NCBI GenBank assembly: GCA_001970855.1
Contig: LSSN01002056.1
Span: 1 to 15,804, forward strand
Source: Smittium culicis
Taxonomy: Eukaryota; Kickxellomycota; Harpellomycetes; Harpellales; Legeriomycetaceae
Reading direction: 5' to 3'
DNA: 15,804 nt
Positions 1 to 8,615 of this stretch are shown here, one piece after another. The translations under genes were made by a program, and so were the position numbers. The notes under the pieces were generated by a model. It had not been told where the DNA came from. It did no database searches and was given only the letters and a program-made list of their open reading frames with translations. Positions within the stretch are counted from its first letter, which is position 1; the number at the start of each line of letters is the position of its first letter.

Positions 1-23
1 AAAAAAAAAAAAAAAAAAAAAAA
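1..23. repeat. Poly-A tract at the window edge
   Basis: There are 23 consecutive A residues before the first C. It is a homopolymer in AT-rich non-coding sequence. It may mark a contig end or simply a long A-run upstream of the Vip1 gene. Confidence 0.9.
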
Positions 24-308
24 CGCAAACTTTAATGCAAAAATAGGTTTAAATTCAATGGATAGTTTTAGAGTATAGAATTAATTAGGGATGGCTGTTA
101 TTAGTGGATAAAACCACCACTAAAGTTTAGTGCAAATATTAAAAAAAGTGTAAAAACATTATAACGTCCTCTTCTACTCTTTATTACTTTCAATATCCCG
201 CTTTATCAGCTTATAACTCTGCCAGCAAAAAAAATATTTACGAATTTAAAATCACTTATATTCAATACTTTTTTTGTAATAGTATAATTAATTTCAGATT
301 CATAAATA
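24..308 (+). promoter_or_regulatory. Upstream region / 5' UTR of the Vip1 gene
   Basis: This AT-rich stretch has no credible coding frame and lies directly before the chosen Vip1 start at 309. It should contain the promoter and 5' UTR. T-rich runs (for example around 268) and a sequence ending in TTTCAG at 293-298, just before the ATG, are visible. The TTTCAG could be the acceptor of a 5' UTR intron, but no matching donor can be fixed. No specific factor site is claimed. Confidence 0.35.
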
Positions 309-3300
309 ATGAAAAAAAGCAATATGTCTCATTTAAACGTGGATATTCCAAAACCTAGAGGTCTGAATTATAGATCCCAATATTCCTCAAACTCTTCTAT
401 ATACGTCGACAATGTTGAGGACGATCTTATGCCTCCAAAGTCGCCTCACTTCTTTGACTTTCCTATGAAAGCAAGATCTATATGTAAGAAACTTATTCAA
501 AGCTATATATTCCTTTGTCAAAAGTGTCATTATTATTTCCTAAAACATATCTAACTCATCCTATAGTTACTGTTGGTATTTGTGCCATGGAGCGCAAAGC
601 AAGATCAAGGCAAATGCGAAATATCCTTGATCGCTTAGCAGTTTATGGAAAGTACAAGGTCATAGTTTTCGGTGATAAAACGATCTTGAACGAAGGTATA
701 CTCATCCCTCCACTACAAATTCATTTACTGTATATACTCCCCCTTTTCACTTAATACATATATATCCAATTTTTATAAGATTGTCATAACTATTATTAAA
801 ATTAGAAATCGAAAATTGGCCCCGCTGCGATTTTCTTATTGCCTTTTACAGCACTGATTTTCCAATAAAAAAGGCTTATGAATACGCAAAACGCTATCAG
901 CCATATCTTCTTAACTCTATTCTTCTTCAATACCTCCTGTTTGATCGCAGAATTGTTTTGGAATTGTTAAATAAAATAGGCGTCAAGACACCTTTTCGCT
1001 TAGTAGCCCAGCGTGATGGTGGACCAACCCTTTTCCAGCCAACAAAAGACTTTATACTTAAAAAGCACAAAATAGTTCTCCCAGAGAAACTAGACAACTT
1101 GATACCTTCTGCAAACTGCAAAGTTAACAACAGCACAATTCTCATTATTGACCAGGATACTATAGAAATCGATGGTGTTCGAATGTCTAAACCTTTTGTT
1201 GAAAAACCTGTTGACGCTGAAGATCATAATATATATATTTACTACCACAGCAGCGAAGGAGGCGGCGTAAGAAAACTCTTTCGAAAGGTCGGGAATAAAT
1301 CAAGCAAATTCTACCCAGATTTAAACGATATAAGAACAGAAGGCTCTTTCATTTACGAACAATTCATAGACGCAAACAATTATGTTGATGTAAAGGTCTA
1401 TACCCTCGGAAGCAGCTACTGCTACTCTGAAACCCGAAAATCTCCTGTAGTTGACGGCGTTGTCCGCCGCGATTCAAAAGGCAAAGAAGTCCGCTTTGAA
1501 ACTTTTCTCAGTCCTGAAGAACTTAATTTTGCAAAACTTATAACCAAAGTTTTCCGTCAGCGTGTATGCGGATTTGACCTTTTACGCATTGGAAACAAAT
1601 CGTTCGTCATCGATATCAATGGCTGGTCTTTTGTCAAAGGCAACGAAGACTACTACAATCGCGCGGCTGAATATCTAAACCGCAGCTTCACCAAACATAT
1701 TGAATCAAGCTGGGTCTCCAGATTTGTCAACGTCTCCGAAACTCCTATCCACGAACCTGACTACGAAAGTCGTTGGATCCTTAAAGGGTACATTAGCGTA
1801 TGCAGGCACGCTGATAGAACTCCAAAACAAAAAGTAAAACAAATTGTTAGAAGCCCCCAAATAACCGCTTTAATGCACGAACTTGCTGCATCTAATGGAA
1901 ACATGAAAGAAATCGTAATGCGTGACCCTAAAGACGTGAAGCGCGTTTATAATGCTGTTCTTGAATCCATCTCGCATATGCCTAGCGATTTGATCCTCGG
2001 TAACTTCTATTCAATTAAATCAACACTCGAAAGTAAAATGAACTTTTTAGGAACTAAAGTCCAATTAAAACCAAAGTTCCACAAAACTTCAAGCGATATT
2101 ATTGACGTTCAAATAGTCATAAAGTGGGGTGGTGAGATTACCCACGCTGGTTTATTACAAACTCAGGATCTTGCTGAAAATGTTAAGAAAGATCTCAATT
2201 TACTTAATTCCGATCTTCTCTCTAACATCAAAGTTTATACAAGCTCAGAACGCCGTGTAAAAGCAACAGTAAATGTATTTTTTAAAGTTATCGAACAAGA
2301 CGTTTGTAATAAGCTTGGTATAAACGTTCCTTTTAAACTTGATCTATCCGATACATCTGGTCCAAAACTATGCAAAGAAATGCAAGATAAAGTTGAAGAA
2401 TATTCTGAGATGCTTGATGACAGCGCATCTGCCAAAGATGAAATAGAGATTTCAAAAACTTACTTGAAAAATTTCTTCAACTACCACGGTCAAATCAGTA
2501 AAAATCCTTATTACAACCACACTGATATGAAACTTCCGCATTCTATGGGTGAACTTCCTCGAGAGTTTATTAAATCGATAGGTCATCTGCTTAAAAAGTT
2601 GGTTAGTAATATGCATAGAAATTTGAATTTGATCTCAAATAGCCCTTATCTTATGCAAAAACTTAACCCGAATGTACCACTTACTTCTACATCTCTAAAT
2701 GATTTGAAAAAAAATGGCAAATCTATACCACAGCTCCTTAATTGTACTTATTTTGATTGGTGTTGTAATGAAACACCTGCCTTGTTTTGCGAAAGGTGGG
2801 AAAAAATGTTGGATGACTTTGCTGATGAAACTTTTGAAAGCGTTATATTCGAGCCTTCAAAAATCGGCGAGCTTTATGATTCATTGAAATATGATGCGCT
2901 TCATAGCCGCCAATTTTTAGAGTTTATTCTATCCCCAGACATATCCAGTTTTATTAATTCAAACTTCTCTGGGAATGGAAATATTGATAGTGGGCTAAAC
3001 CATTCTTCAAAAGATACTAGTGATAATGGCGATTTTACGTCTAATCACCTTAATATTAGCGATAACTTCACACGCATATTAGGTAGCAAAAGTCACTCGC
3101 AGCCATTGACTGAAGACTTTTCTAATCTATCACTATCTTTAAATTCGCCCTCAGTTGAACCGTCCGAGTTTTTAAGAGAAGATTCAGAATATCGAGAGAG
3201 TCAAGAAATAGATGGAAATCCAAAATTTGTTATTGACGGAGAATATCATGAACCACACGATATACTCAAATCCCAACTAAGCCAATATACAGATCTGAAG

Positions 3301-4234
3301 AGTGATGTCATTGACTCGCAAGAAACAAAAGTAGAAAATCTATCAAAGTCAAATATAAATAAATATCCTTCAGATCCGTTGCAGAATAGCAAAATTCCAG
3401 ATTCGAGCGCCGCTAATACACCAACTATAGGCAGCTTGAAGGCCAACTCATCAATAAATGAACTATCATTCACTTTTAGCCAACCTGACTTACATGAGCT
3501 CTACCATAAATCAAAAGTATTATTTGATTTTGTTACTCCGCGCGAGTACGGAATCACGAGCTCACAGAAGAAGCTTATCGGGTTACAAGGATCCAGTATG
3601 ATCTTGGAGCATATTTTAGATGAGCTAGAAAAAATCAAGAGCGAACACACATCAAGATCGCGATTTTATTTTACTAAAGAATCGCATTTACATACTTTGC
3701 TGAACTTGGTATATGCATCAAAGCTTCCCACCTTAATGCCTCATTATAAGATAGGAGAGCTAGACTACTTGACACATATAACTTTTGAAGTTTATGAAAG
3801 GAAACAAAGCGTTTTGTCCAGCGAAGAACCAAAATTCTCGCTGAGATTAGGATTTAGCTCAGGGTCAAGCTGCAAAAACCTGATGGATATTCAAGTTGAC
3901 AGTAACCATGTATTAACAATATCTTCAAGAATGTAAGTTACTTTTTTTTCTTAATTTTACTATGAACATTATCTTTAATTAGCTTTTATCTGCAAAATTA
4001 ATGTGACCACTCTGTCCTAGATATCAATTTCTGAATTGTATTTGTGATTGTATCTCATTATTGAAAAATTAATGATAATTATGCTTCTAAATTTGAAATG
4101 ACATTTACTTTTTTACCCTATTTTTCGTTTAATTTAATATCATTTTTTACTTTTATATTAGAAATTTCACCGATCATATACCGCTAGACGATGCGATTGG
4201 ACTTTTTAATGATCTGCTACAGTCGAAGGAATAG
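309..4234 (+). CDS. VIP1: Inositol hexakisphosphate / diphosphoinositol-pentakisphosphate kinase-phosphatase (PPIP5K, Vip1/Asp1 type), 4 exons
   Basis: Exons 309-483, 567-695, 806-3932 and 4162-4234 join in frame to 1167 aa, close to the roughly 1100-1200 aa of fungal Vip1. The family phosphorylates InsP6 and 5-InsP7 at position 1, and its second domain removes that phosphate, setting cytosolic inositol pyrophosphate levels. The joins restore conserved sequence: FTVGICAM from residue 59 and ILNEEIENWP across exons 2/3. The ATP-grasp-like kinase part (about 58-405) has VEKPVDAEDHN (233-243), GFDLLR (357-362) and VIDINGWSFVKG with Asp371 and Asn373. The histidine-acid-phosphatase part starts with RHADRTPK (435-442) and has ESHLHTL (1060-1066) near its end. 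Residues about 814-980 form a Ser/Asn/Asp-rich, probably disordered insert. Donor GTAAGT at 3933 shows that the TAA at 3934 is intronic; the last exon adds 24 residues. The start is the first ATG in exon 1; the N-terminus before residue 59 is unconserved and less certain. Confidence 0.95.
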
Positions 4235-4348
4235 ACTTTAGTCTTACATGATATTTTATAGCCTAAATTTTGTTTTATAAAAATTATTAATGGTTCATTT
4301 TTTAATATTTTATTATATTTCGCTTTATAGCTAATAACTGTACGTACG

Positions 4349-4354
4349 AATAAA
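4349..4354 (+). promoter_or_regulatory. Candidate poly(A) signal AATAAA for Vip1
   Basis: An AATAAA lies 115 nt after the Vip1 stop. In such AT-rich DNA this hexamer is common by chance, so only its position supports the call. Confidence 0.3.
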
Positions 4355-4456
4355 ATATAATCTATATAAAAACTCGTCTGGATGGGACCATTTTTGTTTC
4401 ATTTTTTTCTATAAAAATCTGCGAAAATATTTTTTGTCTGTAGGAGTAGAATACGC

Positions 4457-4776
4457 ATGGTTACAAAAAAAAAAAAATTTAAAAATAAAAAACAGTTTAT
4501 CACTGAATTTAAGGAGGCTCCTTCTTATTTGATTAAACTTTCTTCAGTGTTTTGTTTGAGAAGATATATCCAATTCCAGATAAGATTGTAGTTGATCCGG
4601 TGATAATTTGCAAGACATGCATCCACATGGACGAAGTTGGGATTCCTAAAACGGGGCATATTAAAGCGGAACTAACAACGCACAATTGGAGAGCGGTATT
4701 AGCTTTGCTTAGTAACGAAGGTGTGACTGTAACTGATGGTAAAGAAAGGTCCCAGTACCTCTTGAAAGTTTTCTAA
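4457..4776 (+). pseudogene. Unrecognised small basic protein gene, frame-broken
   Basis: From ATG 4457 one frame reads MVTKKKKFKNKKQFITEF... through about 4549, with a Lys-rich start and protein-like composition. The continuing protein-like sequence (LFEKIYPIPDK... to YLLKVF) is in another frame and ends at 4776 with tandem TAA stops. Joining both gives about 105 aa. No GT-AG intron fits between them, so a frameshift (real or a sequencing error) near 4540-4555 is the simplest reading. The C-terminal part (RAVLALLSNEGVTVTDGKERSQ) faintly recalls the winged-helix end of ribosomal protein eS25 in spacing, but the identity is too low to name it. Base composition is clearly richer in GC than the flanks. 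It could be a decayed host gene or part of a retroelement ORF. Confidence 0.4.
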
Positions 4777-4797
4777 TAAAAAAAAAAATGATGATAA

Positions 4798-4995
4798 AAT
4801 TCTAAAGTCTTTATAAAAATAAATTTTTTGAATAAAAAAGAGCATACTGGTTCAGGTAAAGTCCTGTATCTAATGAAGAATGCAGCTATTGTCAAAGCTA
4901 AATCTCTACCAATAAATATTGCTGCCAAGGGAACTATCAATAAATTACAAAAAGGAGCAAAATTAGCACACTTGACGAAAGGCGCTGAGAAGTAA
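4798..4995 (+). pseudogene. Unrecognised reading-frame fragment (Lys/Ala-rich)
   Basis: An open frame with no ATG at its beginning encodes 65 residues including GSGKVLYLMKNAAIVKAKSL and KGTINKLQKGAKL, ending in TAA 4993-4995. It follows the previous fragment in the same frame after a dense cluster of stops (4774-4797). The residue mix looks protein-like, unlike translated AT-rich spacer. No family is recognised. It may be another piece of the same decayed element. Confidence 0.3.
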
Positions 4996-5005
4996 TAAGG
5001 ATTAA

Positions 5006-5185
5006 TATGAAAAGAGGGGTGTTAGAGTAAATTCAAAGATATGCTTGTTTTTACGTGGTATCAGTCCATTCCAAGATAGTGAAACTACTAGGGTAGTTAT
5101 AAATATTTTATCTGCCATCGGATCGATTACTGAGCCAACTGTAGACATCATTCCAAATCGTCTAGCTATGTATCCATCAAGCTAA
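5006..5185 (+). pseudogene. Unrecognised reading-frame fragment
   Basis: An open frame of 59 residues without a start codon reads RGVRVNSKICLFLRGISPF then about 35 further residues ending in RLAMYPSS. The pattern (hydrophobic strand, GISPF, a Thr-Arg-Val helix, a TEPTVDIIPN turn) looks like real protein sequence. It begins only 11 nt after the previous fragment stops and is in a different frame. I considered a retroelement gag/ORF1-like domain but cannot establish it. Confidence 0.3.
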
Positions 5186-5949
5186 TGTATGAATTTTTTT
5201 TTTATTAAAGTAAGTGAGAGATAACGAAGGTTAAGTGATAAAACAGAGTTATAATATGATTTAGTTATCTTTTTAGTTAAGCTTGTTAAAGTATTTTTTT
5301 AGTTATATCAAGTTAATGTAACATAAATTTCAGCTTACAGCATCAGTTAGAGAGAAAATGATACATCCTATAAGGGCCAATTGGTACTGCTGTTGTATTA
5401 TCAAGTAGCCGAGAAACGGGGAGCCAATAATTCTACCAATGGTTATGATATTGGGAAGAGTGAGTATCTTTTCTTGAATCTCGACTTTTTTATCAGACGC
5501 TATGGGCTTCTAATGTATCAATTATGGAGCTATTTAATATTCGAAATATAAAATAAAGATATCGAGTCTAATATACTTCTAATGGGCCTTGATTTTTTAT
5601 TTTTGGCAGTTCTGTGCTTTGAGAATCGAAATCATCTTTTTTACCTGAAATAAACCTTTTACTCTATGGTAAATTAGAAAGTTTATGTTATATTTAAATA
5701 GCGCTTGAATATATTTATTTCAAATTTTTAAAAGAGGTTCATTTTTGTTTTTTGAAAGGAGGAATATATTAAATAGATAAAATAAAAAGACGAACCTTTA
5801 AAAAAGAAAGAGTTTTTGTTATTTGGAAATAATTTTGGTTTATATTATGACTAGTTCTTAGGGCCATTATTGTATTTTTGAAATGTGAAATAGAATAGAC
5901 ACTGAATTGGTTGGATAGAATTCTATTAAATTTAAACTTATCGAGATAG
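5186..5949 (+). other. Spacer with short coding-like scraps
   Basis: Mostly AT-rich. At about 5333-5460 the bases become more GC-rich and two plus-strand frames give short protein-like strings (REKMIHPIRANWY in one, GPIGTAVVLSSSRETGSQ in another), both quickly stopped. Around 5495-5555 another short string (QTLWASNVSIMELFNIRN) appears. These fit a decayed element but prove nothing individually. The minus-strand frame covering 5769-6065 is not supported by composition. Confidence 0.3.
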
Positions 5950-6090
5950 TTTAGATTCGAAAGGCGAAATATTTTTGGAGACTTGAGCAATCTTATCTGT
6001 GAAGCGGCAAAAGCGCCTGATAGTGAAATTGGGGTCGCCATCAGAAGAAACGCGGTATACGCCAAAGTCTTTAGAAATTTTAGTTTCTAG
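5950..6090 (+). pseudogene. Unrecognised reading-frame fragment (EAAKAP...AIRRNAVYAKVF)
   Basis: Between stops at 5947 and 6088 a 46-residue frame contains FGDLSNLICEAAKAPDSEIG followed by VAIRRNAVYAKVFRNF. Alternating helix-like and basic residues and higher GC suggest a coding origin. There is no start codon. A frame on the opposite strand is longer but reads as low-complexity hydrophobic sequence and is taken as the shadow. It may be a remnant of a retroelement structural protein; this is inference only. Confidence 0.3.
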
Positions 6091-6773
6091 TCTGTTTTTC
6101 CAATAAACTATATCGAAATCGAGCTGTGGTAATTTGAAGATTATTGCTGGGAATCAAAGATATTCATTAATTCAACAGCGCCTGCAATTATCATATGAAA
6201 AATTGAAATATAGACATTTATTTATAGATCGAATAATGGGTTTGGATCTCTTACTGGAATGGCTTGAAACTATTTGCTCCAGCTTAAAGTTCTTGCAAAC
6301 ACTCCTAATTTTTTTTCTATCCCAATTAATTCATTTTATTCAAACAAAAAAAAGTCAAAGCTTTGATTTAGCTCTTATTTGCTCATCTAGCTTCTATTAT
6401 AGATAAGATTCCAATGATTCTATATCAATAATTTATTAACTATAAGCTATTCGCTGACTATTTCATATATTTTTTAGTGCTCAGGGCTAATTGAAAATCA
6501 ACAAATGATCAATTAATACTGTATACTCGAATGATCATTGGATATCATCCATCGAATAATAATCAACAAAAATAATATTTAATCTAAACCTTTAAATAAA
6601 AGTGTTTATATTTCTTGGTTTTTGCATCCAACAGCTAAAATGTGACTTTTTGGTTGATTAGTGCAGTTTAAGAACTACAGTAGAAATTTACATGCTGCTG
6701 CAGTAAGACTGACATTATATCTTTCTTTCTCGCACTTACCCAATTTATTAATTAGAAATCACTTTTTCCCAAA
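6091..6773 (+). other. Spacer, partly coding-like, upstream of NDUFAF6
   Basis: An open frame at 6134-6406 (TTG start) encodes 90 residues. Its first half (IAGNQRYSLIQQRLQLSYEKL and MGLDLLLEWLETICSSLKFL) looks protein-like, and the rest degrades into Leu/Phe/Ser-rich sequence. It may continue the fragment belt to its left. From 6420 to 6773 I see only AT-rich sequence, presumably promoter and 5' UTR of the NDUFAF6 gene. Confidence 0.25.
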
Positions 6774-8355
6774 ATGATCATATCCGTGTTCCCGAAAAAT
6801 TCTAGCTTAATTCCTTTTTCACGCCCTCTATTTACTGCAAGATATTTATCTACCAACAGTAGCTTAAAACAGCCCAAAATATCTACAAAGAGCGATGTTT
6901 TATACGTTAGAAACACATTAAAGTAATATATCATTTAATTAATATATGTACTATAAAATTTATTTACAAATTTCATTTATTAATCTACAACGTATAAATC
7001 CTTTAAAGGAATGAAGATAACGAATCCTTTCTAGTATCGCTGTTCTCTCCTCCAAGAAGTCGTGAAGCTGTGTGGGCAATCAATGTTTTTGCTCTTGAGA
7101 TGTCTAAAATATCCTCCAACTTCGAAAAACCTCAAGTTGCTGTCATAAAATTTCAATGGTGGTTAAACACTATAAACGAGATTTACAAGGTAAGGTCTTA
7201 TCAACAAAATAAAATAAAAACTCTTTTTTATTTAACTATTTCATATCTACTAATTTTATAATACTCTTAGTCATTCATATACATATCCAATTTTATCTTT
7301 ATGTAGGGTAACCCGCCTCAGACTCCGCTGGCTAGGATGCTATTCGATGCAATAAATCAATTTAATCTTTCGAAAATGTGGTTTACTAGACAAATAAATG
7401 AAATGGTATTGTACAATTTTTATAGACCGACAAAAAAATTTATTTTATAAATACAATCTTTTCTAAAAAATGTTGTTGAAAACTTTCAATAGTTAAAAGC
7501 AAGCAACATGATCGAATTCGCTACTATTGCTGACATAGAAAAGCACGGAGAGAAATCAAAAGCTTGCCGTATTCATTCCCATTTAGAATCTCTGGGCGTC
7601 CGCGATATAAACGCTGACAATGGAGCTCGGCTTATCGGTCAAGCTTGGGAAATATCCAATGTTATAAAATCAATACCTAATCCAACCAAACGAGTATCTA
7701 TCCCGACTGAACTTATTAACAAGGTTTTTATAACGTTCCCTTTATCTTTATTTAAACTTGTCGTTAACACTTTTTTATTTTATCGGTAAACATAAAAAAT
7801 ATATATAATAAAATATATATAATAACTTGTTTACTTATTTTTCGTATATACGGTGGAAAAAATAAACTCAATTCAGTATGGAATCGATGTAAACAACATC
7901 TCAAAAAATTCGCAACAAAAGGAACTCGAAAATGCTGTCTACGATTTAGCATCCATAGGTTTCACCCGACTATGTGGCGTGTCTGAAATTTACTCTCCAA
8001 ACAGCCCCAAAAATGCATTCCCTGCTTTTCTATACACTGTAAAATATCCTATTAACTTGTTATAAAAAACGTTATTGTCTTTTTTTTTATTCGAATTTTT
8101 ATTTGAAATTGCTCTCTTAGAATCCTTATCCCATTCACTTTTAATCATTTTTACCAATCTCACCCTCATTCTAACCCTTTATCATTACAAATTTTAACTT
8201 TTTTTTTTTATCTGCACCTTTAGGTCCCACTGCTTCAATGGTTTGAAGCTCTTGAGAAGAAAAATTTTAATATCTACTCTCTCGGCCCATATAAACGTGC
8301 CTTCTCCCTCCCTTTCAAGTTATGGAAAGTTTCCTCAAAAAAATCACTTCTATGA
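6774..8355 (+). CDS. NDUFAF6: NDUFAF6-like mitochondrial complex I assembly factor (squalene/phytoene synthase fold), 6 exons
   Basis: Exons 6774-6922, 7009-7189, 7307-7405, 7493-7723, 7877-8038 and 8224-8355 join in frame to 317 aa (human NDUFAF6 is 333). Homologues act in the mitochondrion in early assembly of the ND1 part of complex I; no isoprenoid reaction is known. The first 50 residues form a presequence-like stretch (MIISVFPKNSSLIPF..., then RPLFTARYLST) rich in Ser, Arg and hydrophobics and poor in acids. Family landmarks follow in order: ESFLVSLF...REAVWAINVFALE (55-78), FQWWLNTINEIYKGNPP (98-114), LESLGVRD, RVSIPTELI, ENAVYDLAS, KNAFPAFLYTV (265-275) and a Leu/Phe-rich end. The Asp-rich motifs that bind Mg-diphosphate in true prenyl synthases are absent, as in NDUFAF6. 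All introns are GT-AG; exon 5 starts after TTCAG at 7876, which removes an open stretch just upstream that does not align. Its presence implies complex I in this organism. Confidence 0.9.
7796..7823. repeat. 14-bp perfect tandem duplication in NDUFAF6 intron 4
   Basis: The unit AAAATATATATAAT occurs twice back to back at 7796-7809 and 7810-7823. It lies inside the 153-nt intron 7724-7876 and is probably a replication-slippage product. Confidence 0.8.
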
Positions 8356-8423
8356 GTGCTATAGTCTTGAAAAAAAAAAAATTGAAAATATTAATTGATT
8401 AGAATTTTACTTATTTACCCATC

Positions 8424-8429
8424 AATAAA
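8424..8429 (+). promoter_or_regulatory. Candidate poly(A) signal AATAAA for NDUFAF6
   Basis: An AATAAA lies 69 nt after the NDUFAF6 stop at 8355, inside the 260-nt spacer to the converging Ars2 gene. On the other strand, TTTATT at 8496-8501 is a matching candidate for Ars2, about 115 nt past its stop. Support is positional only. Confidence 0.35.
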
Positions 8430-8615
8430 CGTTATTAATCAACTTTTAGCAACAGTAATTAAAAAAAAATTAAAAAATTGCTAATTTTTAACATATTTAT
8501 TAAAAACAACTGTTAAATCTTTTAAAAGATAGAGTAAATAATGTGAATTTGGACAAATTGGTGAAAATAACATTTTCGTTTTATAATATTGCAAAGTAAA
8601 ATTATATTTCATAAA

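Noticed and set aside
927..1145. Minus-strand frame inside Vip1
   Set aside because: It lies antisense to strongly conserved Vip1 coding sequence and has no protein-like pattern; a shadow.
2235..2435. Minus-strand frame inside Vip1
   Set aside because: Antisense shadow of the phosphatase domain.
4682..4776. Resemblance to ribosomal protein eS25 C-terminus
   Set aside because: Only a handful of residues line up (R, L, L, EG, K, Q) and the preceding part does not; too weak to call.
5769..6065. 98-residue minus-strand frame
   Set aside because: Composition is low-complexity and the plus strand at 5950-6090 reads as better protein; no start context or family support.
6752..6934. Minus-strand frame
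   Set aside because: It is the antisense of NDUFAF6 exon 1, which encodes a clear presequence that splices into conserved sequence.
7853..7876. Coding stretch VEKINSIQ upstream of NDUFAF6 exon 5
   Set aside because: No AG acceptor lies before it, while TTCAG at 7872-7876 is followed directly by sequence that aligns with the family, so it is intronic.
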